Source: Pediococcus inopinatus
GTDB lineage: Bacteria; Bacillota; Bacilli; Lactobacillales; Lactobacillaceae
DNA: 64,000 nucleotides
Direction of reading: 5' to 3'
NCBI RefSeq assembly: GCF_002982135.1
Contig: NZ_CP019981.1
Coordinates: 2,073,092-2,137,091, forward strand
The position numbers and the translations under genes are program-made. Under the pieces are notes generated by a model. It had not been told where the DNA came from, ran no database searches, and saw only the letters and a program-made list of their open reading frames with translations. This document shows positions 53,561-63,197 of this stretch, in pieces. Numbering within the stretch: position 1 is the stretch's first letter; each line of letters opens with the position of its first letter.

Positions 53561-56560
53561 ATGTCACTTTATAAAACTAGGGGAGAAATCCCATTTGAGA
53601 ATGAGTTTATTGAAACACTTTGCCAAAATGGATGGACATATTTAGCGGAGTTAGATAATGCAACACCTAAACAACTTGAAGAGCACTTTAGAGAAGTCTT
53701 GAACCAGAATAATCAAGCTGTTTTATCAGATGTTGACATTACTGATAAAGAAATGGAAGATATTATGCGGTTTATCAGCGGATTGACCCCTGTTGAAACG
53801 AATCGTTTTTTAACTAAAGGGTACGCTGCCGAAATTAATTTAACTAGGGAAAATCCAGAGCTTGGCAAGATTCAGCTTCGTGCATTTTGGCGAGATGATG
53901 TTGCCGGTGGGTCAATGCGCTACGAAGTTATTAAGCAGGCAATTCGTCCTGGAATGGAAGACAAAGTTTCGGATCCGAATCGTCGTTTTGATGTGACACT
54001 CCTTTTTAACGGGATGCCATTAATTCAAATTGAGGAGAAAAAGGTAGATGTCAGTTTAAAACTGGCAACAAATCAGATTGCAAAATATAAGTCAGAACAT
54101 AAATATGATGGTTTATATTCTCTTGTCCAAATTTTTGTTGCACTCAAAGAAGACTCAAGCCGTTATTTTGCCAATCAAAAATCAGCCGATAACTTTAATG
54201 ACAAATTTTTCTTTGAATGGCTTGATTCTTCTAATAAGGCTGTCCGAAATTGGAAACAATTTACTGAAGAGTTTCTTAAAATACCAATGGCTCATAATAT
54301 CATTAGTAACTTTACGTTAGTTAATAGTGAGAACTTAGTAGTCTTACGCCCTTACCAAATTCATGCTGTGCAGGCAATCCGAGAAGCTTTTGCACAACAT
54401 AAAGACGGGTATGTCTGGCACGCAACTGGATCTGGCAAAACGATGACGGCTTATAAAACAGCAACATTACTGCAGCGTGATCCGGGTAATCAGGTTATTT
54501 TCTTATCTGATCGAAAAGAATTGGATTCACAATCTGGGAAAAACTTCTCCATGTTTTCTAGCGGTAGTGATGATAATGTTTTTGAAATCAATAGTACTAG
54601 TGATCTGATTCGTCATTTTAAATCAAATAAAACCGGAATTATAGTGACAACCATTAATAAAATGAAGATAGCGGTTGATAAACATAATGCCCGAATCGCT
54701 GAAGGCAAAAAAGGCATTTTTGATAAAGTAATGGATCAGCGACTAGTTTTTATTGTAGATGAAGCTCACCGTTCACAGTTTGGTGAAATGCAGAGAGTAA
54801 TTAAACAAGCCTTTCCAAAACAAAATTGGTATGGATTTACCGGGACACCAATTTTTGAATTTAATAAAACAGCACAGGATCAAACTACTGAAACGCAATT
54901 TGGACCTGAACTGCATCGATACAATATTGGCAATGCATTAAATGATGGCGCAATCCTAAAATTTAATTCTGAATATGTAAATTTGGCACAGGCTACAGAT
55001 CAAGATAACAAAGAGGTCGATGAGCCTGATTTACCAGATGATTTTTATGATGGCAATTCTGAAGAGTCAGATAAATATCGAGATAAAGTAGCAAAATGGA
55101 TTATCAAAAATTGGCAAAAAAAATCAGTTAATGGTAGTTTTAACGCGATTTTAGCGACCAATTCTATTCAACAAGCAGTAAAATTTTACAATGTTTTTAA
55201 ACAAAAACGTGAAAATGGCAAATCCAATTTAAAAGTTGCGATTACGTATTCATTAAATGAAAATGGTGATGGTAATCAAAAGCAACGTGAAGGTCTGGTA
55301 GAAGCAATGAAAGATTACTCATTGCAATACACAAATAGTGAATCTACGTTTACGTTAGATAATATGAATGCCTATATTGAAGATGTGGCTAAAAGAGCCG
55401 CACGAATGGAAGGACAGTATCGGCATATTAAACCAGAAGAGTCGATCGACCTGACAATTGTAGTTGCGCGTTTGCTTACTGGCTTTGATGCCCAGCGTTT
55501 AAACACGCTCTACCTTGATAAACTCATGGAGTATCAAGGGTTGATTCAGGCTTATGCGCGAACTAACCGTGTTTTTGATAACAATAAACCTCAAGGAAAT
55601 ATTGTCGTTTTTCGGAGACCTAAATTGATGGAAGAAAGAACGAAGGATGCTTTTGAAAAGTATGCTGGAGAAGGTTCTTTTAAAAAAGTCTTTCGACCCG
55701 AATTTGATCAAATGCAGGAAGAATTTCAAGAAGAAGTCGCCAATTTACGCCGGAAGGTACCTCAGGCAGAAGATGCTAATGACTTACAAGATGAAACACA
55801 AGACGATCAAATTGAATTTTTGACCCGTTTTAGAAATTTAGCTAAAAAATTACAATATATTGCTTCGTATTCTGAATTTAATTGGGATCAACAGGCAGAA
55901 GAGTATGGGATTACCCAAGAGGAATATGGGTATTATCAAGGTGCTTTTGAAAATATCAAAGCTGTTGTCACTGAACGTCAAGATGAGCAACCAGATGACC
56001 CTGAACAACAAGAATTATTAAATTTTGATTTTGATGATGTCGTTATTCATGAACTTGTAATTGATAAAGAATATGTGCTGACTTTAGCAACTAAGGCAAT
56101 TCAAACTCAGCATGAATTCATGGAAACCAAAACAGAGAAGGATAAACACCGAACAGAAGACGCACAAAAAGAATTAGAAACAGCTTTAGAGAAATATGCA
56201 AAATCTGGGCATTCGCTGACTGCTGAACAAATTAAATCTTTTGTAAGTGAAACTGATATAATGCAGGGAGATAAAAATTTTGATGCTATAAGATCTTTCG
56301 CAATGCGTCAGGATCGCAAGAAGAAACGAGCAATTCTGGATTTTAGTGATGAATGGGGCCTTGATCCTGATCAACTCACACGTTTGAATACAGAATATGT
56401 TGCTAATGGCAAATTTGATCATGAACGCGATTTACGAAAAACAGCTGATATAGCGACAGCTGAAATGAATGGACATGTCTTTAAAAACGTTCTTCAATAT
56501 AAAACAGCTGCTGCGAATGCATCAAAAGAATTCATTGGAAAAGAATTAGCCAAATACTAG
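53561..56560 (+). CDS. hsdR: Type I restriction endonuclease, R subunit
   Basis: This 999-residue motor and nuclease subunit of a type I restriction enzyme has an N-terminal PD-(D/E)xK nuclease with NRRFDVTLLFNG and LIQIEEKK (about 143-160). The helicase follows: VWHATGSGKTMTAYKTA (Walker A, about 286-302), FIVDEAHRSQFGEM (motif II, about 398-411), YGFTGTPIFEF and LLTGFDAQRLNTLYLDK, with QAYARTNRVF (motif VI). A helical C-terminal part binds the methylase. The frame is intact. The start ATG follows GGGGAGCC. It is the first gene of hsdR-hsdM-hsdS, an order that allows restriction and modification to be expressed together. Confidence 0.95.
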   Translation: MSLYKTRGEIPFENEFIETLCQNGWTYLAELDNATPKQLEEHFREVLNQNNQAVLSDVDITDKEMEDIMRFISGLTPVETNRFLTKGYAAEINLTRENPELGKIQLRAFWRDDVAGGSMRYEVIKQAIRPGMEDKVSDPNRRFDVTLLFNGMPLIQIEEKKVDVSLKLATNQIAKYKSEHKYDGLYSLVQIFVALKEDSSRYFANQKSADNFNDKFFFEWLDSSNKAVRNWKQFTEEFLKIPMAHNIISNFTLVNSENLVVLRPYQIHAVQAIREAFAQHKDGYVWHATGSGKTMTAYKTATLLQRDPGNQVIFLSDRKELDSQSGKNFSMFSSGSDDNVFEINSTSDLIRHFKSNKTGIIVTTINKMKIAVDKHNARIAEGKKGIFDKVMDQRLVFIVDEAHRSQFGEMQRVIKQAFPKQNWYGFTGTPIFEFNKTAQDQTTETQFGPELHRYNIGNALNDGAILKFNSEYVNLAQATDQDNKEVDEPDLPDDFYDGNSEESDKYRDKVAKWIIKNWQKKSVNGSFNAILATNSIQQAVKFYNVFKQKRENGKSNLKVAITYSLNENGDGNQKQREGLVEAMKDYSLQYTNSESTFTLDNMNAYIEDVAKRAARMEGQYRHIKPEESIDLTIVVARLLTGFDAQRLNTLYLDKLMEYQGLIQAYARTNRVFDNNKPQGNIVVFRRPKLMEERTKDAFEKYAGEGSFKKVFRPEFDQMQEEFQEEVANLRRKVPQAEDANDLQDETQDDQIEFLTRFRNLAKKLQYIASYSEFNWDQQAEEYGITQEEYGYYQGAFENIKAVVTERQDEQPDDPEQQELLNFDFDDVVIHELVIDKEYVLTLATKAIQTQHEFMETKTEKDKHRTEDAQKELETALEKYAKSGHSLTAEQIKSFVSETDIMQGDKNFDAIRSFAMRQDRKKKRAILDFSDEWGLDPDQLTRLNTEYVANGKFDHERDLRKTADIATAEMNGHVFKNVLQYKTAAANASKEFIGKELAKY

Positions 56561-56578
56561 TGAAGAGGGATATTTAAC

Positions 56579-58165
56579 ATGAAAGACAGCAGTCAGACTT
56601 TAGAACAAGCCCTATGGAATGCCGCCAATGTATTACGTGGGAAAATGGATGCGAATGAATATAAAAACTATTTATTAGGTTTAATTTTCTATCGATTTTT
56701 AAGTGATCGGACACTCAATACTGTCATGGCAGAAACTGAAGAGGACGGAGATCCGTTAGAAACTTATAAACGATATTGGAATGACCAACATGATGATATT
56801 GTGGATGTTTTATATGATTCTTTAGGCTTTATTATTAAACCAGATGAGCTCTTCGATAGTATTGTGACACGGATTCAAAACCATCAATTTCAAGTTTCTG
56901 ATTTAAAAAATGCATTATTTAATTTAGAACAATCAGTTAAGGGACACGAGTCAGAGGAAGATTTCGATGGCTTGTTCTCGGATATTGATTTGGATTCGAC
57001 GCGTCTTGGTAAAAATCCGAGTCAAGTGATGAATGATACAATAATGGCACTTAAAGATATTGATTTTAGTGAGGATCGGGATGTCCTCGGGGATGCCTAT
57101 GAATATTTGATTAGTGAATTTGCTATGAGTGCGGGCAAAAAAGCTGGTGAATTCTATACACCACGAACTGTTAGTGAAATCATTTCTCAAATTGTTACGA
57201 TCGGTCATAAAGAAGGTAAAGATCAAATTCGGAGTGTTTATGATCCTGCGTTGGGTTCTGGTTCTCTGTTGTTGACTGTTGCAAGCCAAGTTACTGGTGA
57301 TCTGCATATTAGTTATCATGGACAAGAATTAAACACCACCACGTTCAACTTGGCACGTATGAATTTAATGTTGCATGGTGTTCATTATGAAGATATCTAT
57401 GTTCGTAATGGAGATACACTTGATGCTGATTGGCCAACTGTAGAACCTTATCAGTTTGATGCAGTTGTTATGAATCCCCCTTATTCTGCTCATTGGGATA
57501 ACAATGAAAAACGTTTGAGTGATCCACGTTTTCGGGATTTTGGTGCATTAGCTCCCAAATCTAAAGCAGACTATGCTTTCTTATTGCATGGCTTATATCA
57601 TTTGAAGCCAACGGGAACGATGGGAATTGTTCTGCCTCATGGAGTACTTTTCCGTGGTGCTAAGGAAGGTAAGATTCGGCAACAATTGATTGATAAAAAC
57701 ATGATTGATGCAGTGATTGGGTTGCCAGCCAATATCTTTTTCTCTACTTCAATTCCAACTTTGATTATGATTTTAAAAAAGAATAAAGATAGCAAAGACA
57801 TTCTATTTATTGATGCTTCGAATGAATTCTCAAAAGAGAAGAATCAAAACGTTCTTACGCAAAATAATATAGATAAAATTGTGAATACTTATAAAGAACG
57901 AAAGAATGTAGATAAGTATGCACACGTGGCTAGCTTAGATGAAATTAGAGAGAACGAATATAACCTAAATATTCCACGTTATGTCGATACGTTTGAGGAA
58001 GAACCTCCAGTGGATGTGGCTAAACTGAGTCAAGAAATGCGTGCAACTGATGCAGAAATTAGTCAGCTAACAGATGATATTAGTGGGATGCTTGATGATT
58101 TAGTTGGTCAAGACACTGACGCTCAACAGCAGCTTACGAAAATTAAGGAGTTGTTTAAACAATGA
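56579..58165 (+). CDS. hsdM: Type I DNA methyltransferase, M subunit
   Basis: This 528-residue adenine-N6 methyltransferase has an N-terminal HsdM_N helical domain (residues 10-150; ALWNAANVLRGKMDANEYKN), GEFYTPRTVSEI, the SAM-binding motif YDPALGSGSLL (about 220-230) and the catalytic NPPY motif (MNPPYSAHWDNN, about 299-310). A C-terminal coiled coil (about 480-528) contacts HsdS. It overlaps hsdS by ATGA. The frame is intact. Confidence 0.96.
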   Translation: MKDSSQTLEQALWNAANVLRGKMDANEYKNYLLGLIFYRFLSDRTLNTVMAETEEDGDPLETYKRYWNDQHDDIVDVLYDSLGFIIKPDELFDSIVTRIQNHQFQVSDLKNALFNLEQSVKGHESEEDFDGLFSDIDLDSTRLGKNPSQVMNDTIMALKDIDFSEDRDVLGDAYEYLISEFAMSAGKKAGEFYTPRTVSEIISQIVTIGHKEGKDQIRSVYDPALGSGSLLLTVASQVTGDLHISYHGQELNTTTFNLARMNLMLHGVHYEDIYVRNGDTLDADWPTVEPYQFDAVVMNPPYSAHWDNNEKRLSDPRFRDFGALAPKSKADYAFLLHGLYHLKPTGTMGIVLPHGVLFRGAKEGKIRQQLIDKNMIDAVIGLPANIFFSTSIPTLIMILKKNKDSKDILFIDASNEFSKEKNQNVLTQNNIDKIVNTYKERKNVDKYAHVASLDEIRENEYNLNIPRYVDTFEEEPPVDVAKLSQEMRATDAEISQLTDDISGMLDDLVGQDTDAQQQLTKIKELFKQ

Positions 58166-59355
58166 GCGAACAAAAACAGCCAAAAGTCCGTTTTTCGGGA
58201 TTTGATGACGCTTGGGAACAGTGTACGTTAAAAGACGTTTCCGCTCGTATCACGCGAAAAAATTCAAATTTAGAAAGTAATCTGCCTTTAACTATTTCGG
58301 CACAAGATGGTTTGGTGGATCAGAACACCTTCTTTGGAAAAACTATCGCAAGTAAAGATACTACAGGATATTTCTTACTTAAGAAAGGAGAATTTGCTTA
58401 TAACAAAAGCTATTCTAAGGGTTATCCGTTTGGTGCAGTGAAAAGATTAGACAAGTATGACGAGGGTGTTCTTTCTACTCTTTATATTGTTTTTGCTCCT
58501 CGACATATTTCCTCAACTTTTCTAGCAGTATATTATGATTCAAAAAGTTGGTATAAAGAAATTTATCGGAATGCTGCAGAGGGAGCAAGAAATCATGGGC
58601 TATTGAATATATCCTCGAGTGATTTCTTTGATTCTAAATTGACTATTCCTTCAGATAAAAATGAGCAACGATTCATTGGACGATTTATAAAGACAATAGA
58701 TAAGCTTATCGCTGCCAATCAACGACAGCTTGAAGAGCTAAAAACTATCAAAAAGCTTGCTATGCAGAAGATTTTTGATCAAGAATGGCGTTTTAATGGG
58801 TTCACTGACGCTTGGGAACAGCGTAAATTAGATAAAGTAGCTGAATATAGGAATGGAAAAGGACATGAAAAAAGTATTTCTAGCAATGGAAAATACATCG
58901 TCGTAAATTCAAAATTTGTATCAACAAACGGACTAGTAAAAAAATTTACCAATATACAAATGGAACCTTTGGTAAAAGGCGATATTGCGTTTGTTCTGAG
59001 TGACGTGCCAAATGGCAGAGCTTTAGCGCGAACTTTTTTGATTTCAAAAAACAACAAATATTCTCTGAATCAGAGAATTGCTGGTATCACTCCCAAAAAT
59101 AATATAAGTTCATTTTTTCTAAGTTCATTAATGAACAGAAGCCCTTATTTTTTAAAGTTTGATGATGGAGTATCACAAACTAATTTATCGAAAAAAGATG
59201 TAGAAAATTTTGCCGAAATGTATCCTGAATTTTTTGAACAAAAAAAGATTTCAGCGTTACTTAAAAGCATTGACAACCTTCTCGCTGCCAATCAAAGTAA
59301 GTCTGAACAACTTAAAAAATTAAAAAAATGGTTTATGCAAAATATGTTTATGTGA
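58162..59355 (+). CDS. hsdS: Type I restriction specificity subunit (expressed copy)
   Basis: This 397-residue DNA-recognition subunit has two target recognition domains, TRD1 (about 12-180) and TRD2 (about 212-375). Each is opened by DAWEQ(C/R) and closed by LIAANQ or LLAANQ, with coiled-coil spacers (LEELKTIKKLAMQKIF, SEQLKKLKKWFMQNMF). TRD1 is flanked by nucleotide repeats, GACGCTTGGGAACAG at about 58207 and CTGCCAATCAACGACAGC at about 58712. Both recur around the two silent TRD cassettes at 61.95-63.0 kb. This arrangement indicates exchangeable specificity. The frame is intact. Confidence 0.95.
   Translation: MSEQKQPKVRFSGFDDAWEQCTLKDVSARITRKNSNLESNLPLTISAQDGLVDQNTFFGKTIASKDTTGYFLLKKGEFAYNKSYSKGYPFGAVKRLDKYDEGVLSTLYIVFAPRHISSTFLAVYYDSKSWYKEIYRNAAEGARNHGLLNISSSDFFDSKLTIPSDKNEQRFIGRFIKTIDKLIAANQRQLEELKTIKKLAMQKIFDQEWRFNGFTDAWEQRKLDKVAEYRNGKGHEKSISSNGKYIVVNSKFVSTNGLVKKFTNIQMEPLVKGDIAFVLSDVPNGRALARTFLISKNNKYSLNQRIAGITPKNNISSFFLSSLMNRSPYFLKFDDGVSQTNLSKKDVENFAEMYPEFFEQKKISALLKSIDNLLAANQSKSEQLKKLKKWFMQNMFM
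58699..58729 (+). repeat. Recombination repeat at the end of TRD1, expressed hsdS
   Basis: A 31-base block ending CTGCCAATCAACGACAGC encodes DKLIAANQRQ. It matches the inverted copy at 61947-61977 at 30 of 31 positions and the direct copy at 62970-63000 at all but about three. Confidence 0.85.
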
Positions 59356-59454
59356 TATTTGGTATGTTTTACAACTTAACGCAGCTGATGAGCGTCAATC
59401 TCAATATTGGAGTAACTAAAAACTAGTAAATTTTGCTATAAATCTGTAAGAATA

Positions 59455-59486
59455 AATTAGGAAATTTAATTTTCCTAATTTTTTTA
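59455..59486 (+). terminator. Terminator between hsdS and the recombinase gene
   Basis: AATTAGGAAA pairs with TTTCCTAATT around TTTAAT, followed by TTTTTTTAT. The ribosome site of the recombinase (GGAGGTG) begins 4-5 bases later. The only promoter-like element between the genes, TGCTATAAA at about 59434-59442, lies upstream of this hairpin. Confidence 0.8.
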
Positions 59487-59501
59487 TACGGAGGTGTCGT
59501 A

Positions 59502-60419
59502 ATGACACAAGAATTGAAGCTACACAAATATTTTGATCAATGGATGAAACTGTATAAATTAGATGCAGTTAGGCCAGTAACTTATCGGAAGTATGAGATG
59601 ACTCACCGACAGTTAGTTGGTTTAGTACCTGATCTAAAGATGTCTGAGTTGTCCCGATTGACGTATCAACAATTACTAAATGATTATGCAGAAACACATG
59701 AGCGACAAACTGTGATGGATTTTCATCGACATATTAAAAGCGCCTTGATCGATGCCTTGGAAGAAGGACTTTTAGATCGTGATCCTACGCGTAAGGCAAT
59801 CATAAAAGGGACTCCGCATAGGAAGCATAAAGTAAAGTTTCTTAGCCAACACGAGGTTCAAGATTTGTTAAATGGCTTAGTGTTAGATGAGGGTGTTAAT
59901 TGGGATTATTTTATTTTACTAATTGCAAAGACAGGATTGCGATTTGCTGAAGCTTTGGCTGTTACACCGAAGGATTTTGATTTTGCACATCAGTATCTGA
60001 ATATTAGTAAGACATGGGATTACAAGTCCGTAGAATCGGGATTTGCACCCACTAAAAATAAATCCTCAGTTAGAAAAGTTCAGTTGGACTGGCAAACAGT
60101 TATTCAATTTTCACAATTAACTAAAAATTTACCGGAAGATGAGCCCGTTTTTGTGCGATCTAAGGTGTATAACGATACGGTTAACCATTATCTTGAAAGA
60201 CTCTGTAAAAGAGCTAACATTCCGGTTATATCCATTCATGGGCTAAGACATACACATGCGTCATTGTTGCTTTATGCTGGTGTCAGTATTGCATCAGTGG
60301 CTAGGCGATTAGGTCATTCTAATATGACTACAACGCAGCAAACTTATTTGCATATTATTCAAGAATTGGAGAATCAAGATAACGACAAGGTAATGAAACA
60401 TCTAGCCAGCTTAATATAA
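59502..60419 (+). CDS. Tyrosine recombinase (hsdS-shuffling integrase)
   Basis: This 305-residue integrase has an N-terminal SAM-like core-binding domain (about 1-100). The catalytic domain residues are Arg in KTGLRFAEAL (about 147), His and Arg in ISIHGLRHTHASLLL (about 246-249), His in RLGHSNMTTTQQTYLHI (about 271) and the Tyr nucleophile in that segment (about 280). It is phage-integrase-like in sequence. Its place between expressed hsdS and silent hsdS cassettes is the arrangement of type I loci that invert specificity genes. The site GGAGGTG is excellent. Its leader carries a terminator directly before that site, which should keep expression low. Confidence 0.93.
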   Translation: MTQELKLHKYFDQWMKLYKLDAVRPVTYRKYEMTHRQLVGLVPDLKMSELSRLTYQQLLNDYAETHERQTVMDFHRHIKSALIDALEEGLLDRDPTRKAIIKGTPHRKHKVKFLSQHEVQDLLNGLVLDEGVNWDYFILLIAKTGLRFAEALAVTPKDFDFAHQYLNISKTWDYKSVESGFAPTKNKSSVRKVQLDWQTVIQFSQLTKNLPEDEPVFVRSKVYNDTVNHYLERLCKRANIPVISIHGLRHTHASLLLYAGVSIASVARRLGHSNMTTTQQTYLHIIQELENQDNDKVMKHLASLI

Positions 60420-60429
60420 GAAAAGACTT

Positions 60430-60464
60430 ATAAGTCATGGAGGACCACGTTTCCATGGCTTTTT
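60430..60464 (+). terminator. Terminator of the recombinase gene, split by the ISL3 element
   Basis: AGTCATGGA pairs with TCCATGGCT around GGACCACGT. The T-run is interrupted by the insertion sequence at 60465 and resumes after the target duplication at 61938. Confidence 0.75.
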
Positions 60465-61937
60465 GGCTCTTTGTCAAATCCTGTTGATAGATGAATTTGG
60501 GACACTGTTAGAAGTTATGCAACTTCTAACAGTGTCTTTTTGTTTGGTTTGGTTCTCATTTGTTGTAATTTAACTCTTGAAACTAAGTGGTGATAATTTC
60601 GGAAACCGAAGGCAGTTCTTTGAATTTGCTTAATCATTCTATTGATCCCTTCAATTGGACCATTAGAATACTTTGATTCACTGGCATTGAGGACTATTTC
60701 AAGATTCTTTTTAAATGTGGTTAAAACATCTTTCATTTGCGAGCTAAGCTTATCGTTGTTATATAAATATTGAACAAGACCATCTTTGTCGTGATTTTTA
60801 AGACATATCATAATGCCTTGCATGGCGTTATAAGTATTTAACAGTCTTTCATCAACATCTAGACCTAACTGAACTCTTTCGAGTTGAGTTACTTGTTTCC
60901 TAAGGTGTCGATCGAAAAATGTTTTTTAATCTCAAGCTCATCGAAGTGTTTTAAATAAAGTTTCCAGGAGAATTTAAGCATCCGATATTCCTTGGATTGT
61001 TTCTTGTATTCTTTCATAATTTGAACGCGACTTTGGTTAAAAGATCTAGTCATCATCGCAACAATATGAAAACGATCGACAATTATTTTGGCATTTGGAA
61101 ATACCAATCTGGCGATATCTTGATAGTAACTATTAAGGTCCAGAGAAACTGTCTTTACTTGCTTTCTAGCGGTGCTGTCAAACTTATTAAAGTAATCAAT
61201 AATAGTTTGTTTAAAGCGATCCGGTAGGATCTGTTGAATTTCATGATCACCATCACCGTTAATACAAAGAAAGTGGAAATCGCCGCCAACACCACGAAAT
61301 TCATCCATAGATAAGTGCTCAGGTAAAGAATGATAATTTCTCCGAAATAGATCATCATAGTTGTCTAAATAGCGACAAACGGTACTGGGAGAAACACTAT
61401 TGTCTAAAGCAATACTAGTCTGAGTACGATCATCCTGAAGATGCATGAATATTTTTTGTCTGGTAGCTTTGGAAATATTACAATACTTATTGACGAGGTC
61501 TGTTGTTGCCATTACCGAGTTTCCACAATTTTTACAGATTAATCGTTCTTTATGAAGTTCAAGATAGACGGGCTCACTAGCGTTGGCCGACGGATATGAA
61601 ACGCGTGACACATAGTGTCCGTTATGACTAAAGTTTTCAAAACCACATTGAGGACACCTTGTATAAGTGGCTTTTACATTGGCAACATAGACTTTAGCAG
61701 GTTTTGATTTTATGAATTGATGCTTATAACTGAAAAAAATAACATTTGGGTCTTTAATACTGAGTGAAAATTTTATATTATTATCTATAGGGTTCATGGT
61801 TTCTCACATCCTTTGATGATGCTGTAGTGGGTGGATTTTTTTGTGTGTGGGGACCTGTGGGCCTCTTTTTTTTTCAAAAAAATCCTGTTAATAGATTACC
61901 ACATTGGTAGTTCATCAACAGGAAAAAGTATAGAGCC
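60465..61937 (-). mobile_element. ISL3-family insertion sequence, complete ends
   Basis: This 1473-bp element begins GGCTCTTTGTCAAATCCTGT and ends, read inward from the other side, GGCTCTATACTTTTTCCTGT. Both ends continue TGAT and are imperfect inverted repeats. It is flanked on both sides by the identical 8-base direct repeat GGCTTTTT (60457-60464 and 61938-61945), the ISL3-family target duplication length. It inserted into the terminator of the recombinase gene. Its transposase is frameshifted. Confidence 0.93.
60515..61797 (-). pseudogene. ISL3-family transposase, frameshifted
   Basis: Two frames together encode a 427-residue ISL3 transposase. The first has the N-terminal zinc-finger region (RCPQCGFENFSHNGHY, ICKNCGNSVMA), a helix-turn-helix (TSIALDNSVSPSTVCRYL) and the DDE domain start (LSMDEFRGVGG, VSLDLNSYYQDIARLVFPNA, VDRFHIVAMM). 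It runs out at KHFSIDTLGNK. The second frame resumes at FDRHLRKQVTQLERVQ and ends with NGPIEGINRMIKQIQRTAFG, containing the catalytic Glu. One missing base in a run of five A (forward 60914-60918) accounts for the shift. Transposition would need an intact copy elsewhere. Confidence 0.87.
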
Positions 61938-61946
61938 GGCTTTTTT

Positions 61947-61977
61947 GCTGTCGTTGATTGGCAGCGATAAGGTTATC
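61947..61977 (-). repeat. Inverted recombination repeat at the end of silent cassette 1
   Basis: This is the reverse complement of the 31-base repeat at 58699-58729 with one mismatch. It lies about 3.2 kb from that copy with the recombinase and ISL3 element between. Confidence 0.85.
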
Positions 61978-62430
61978 TAATTTAAAAAAAAACTTACCAA
62001 CCAACTGCTGCTCATTTTTTGATGGTACGGATATATTTGCGTTTATGATGTCATTAGAATTAATAGATTCAAAAGTTGATCCCGTACTATATTTTGACCA
62101 ATACCCCTTGATATTCATTTTTTTAAGGTATTGGAAAAGAAACTCGCCACCTGATATTGCAGCAACTCCGCGTCCTAAAACTACATCATATTCGGTTTTT
62201 CCAACTTCACCAACTGGTGCTCGCACACTTAAAATTATAGATCCAGAGTTTGCCTGTTTCGTTATTTGTGTTGTCCAAACCCTTGGATTCACCAAACCAT
62301 TTTTCATGTCAGCATTCCCTTGAACCAGAATTGCATCGTTAGGATTATCAGTGTAATTTATTGAGCTAGGTGATTGTCCCATTACAATATTCGCTATTTG
62401 ACCCAACTTACGCTGTTCCCAAGCGTTAGC
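61947..62430 (-). pseudogene. Silent hsdS target-recognition cassette 1 (inverted)
   Basis: On the minus strand an open frame without a usable start runs NAWEQRKLGQIANIVMGQSP through one complete TRD to VPSKNEQQLVGKFFFKLDNL and LIAANQRQ. It is bounded by ACGCTTGGGAACAGCGTAA (about 62408-62427) and CTGCCAATCAACGACAGC (61947-61964), the same repeats that flank TRD1 of the expressed hsdS. Its interior differs from both expressed TRDs. Coding continues only briefly past the repeat. It is therefore a stored alternative specificity in inverted orientation. Confidence 0.82.
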
Positions 62431-62457
62431 GCAATTTTAGCATTAAAAAAGCACTTT

Positions 62458-63041
62458 AAAAGTTGGGTACGCTTGGGAACCGCGTAAGCTAGGAAATGTT
62501 GCAATTATAAAGGGTCGGTTGGGATGGAAGAGTTTAAAACAAGACGAATATACAACCAATAAAGAAGATCCTGCAATGATTGCTGGCAGACATATAAATT
62601 TTGGACAAATAAATTGGAATGCTGTTGACCATATCCCAATGTGGAGATATAAAGAGTCGTTAGAAATAGCGCTGCAAGATGGAGATGTAATTTTTTCAAA
62701 AGACGGTTCATTAGGTAATCCGGCTCTGATTAAAGCACTGGATGGTAAGGCTACTATAAACTCAACGATGATGCTGGTTAGAACGAATAATACGATATAT
62801 TCAGACTTTTTTATCAATTAATGAAAGGCAAACAATTAAAAAGCTTGTTTACCTTAAAGTGTCAGGTAGTTCAATACCTCATTTATTTCAAGATGATATG
62901 AAAAAATTCGTCTTTTCAACACCAGATATAAGAGAGCAAAAACGAATAGGACTTTTTCTAGGTAAGCTAGATAACCTTATAGCTGCCAATCAACGACAGC
63001 CAAAACATGTGGTATTTATATGGATTTTAGATAGCTCGTAG
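62458..63041 (+). pseudogene. Silent hsdS target-recognition cassette 2, with a frameshift
   Basis: Starting at GYAWEPRKLGNVAIIKGRLG, this plus-strand cassette encodes another distinct TRD (MIAGRHINFGQINWNAVDHI, GDVIFSKDGSLGNPALIKAL). A one-base loss in the T6 run at 62807-62812 moves the frame. The second part continues ERQTIKKLVYLKVSGSSIPH, LFQDDMKKFVFSTPDIREQK and LDNLIAANQRQ at 62970-63000. The opening repeat is ACGCTTGGGAACCGCGTAA. It lies head to head with cassette 1, about 40 bp apart. As it stands, it would give a truncated HsdS if swapped in. Confidence 0.8.
62970..63000 (+). repeat. Direct recombination repeat at the end of silent cassette 2
   Basis: This is in the same orientation as the expressed hsdS copy at 58699-58729 and ends in the identical CTGCCAATCAACGACAGC. 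Confidence 0.82.
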
Positions 63042-63197
63042 GCTATTAGACAGTTCTTATAATCATTTATCTAAAGAAGACAAAAGCAGGTAAATATTAG
63101 AATGATTTTCAAAGGTAATTAAAGATTTCAAAAAATTCAGAGTTGAATAGAAACTATAGTAAAATTAAATAATTGCACAGAAAACGAAGGAGAAGCC

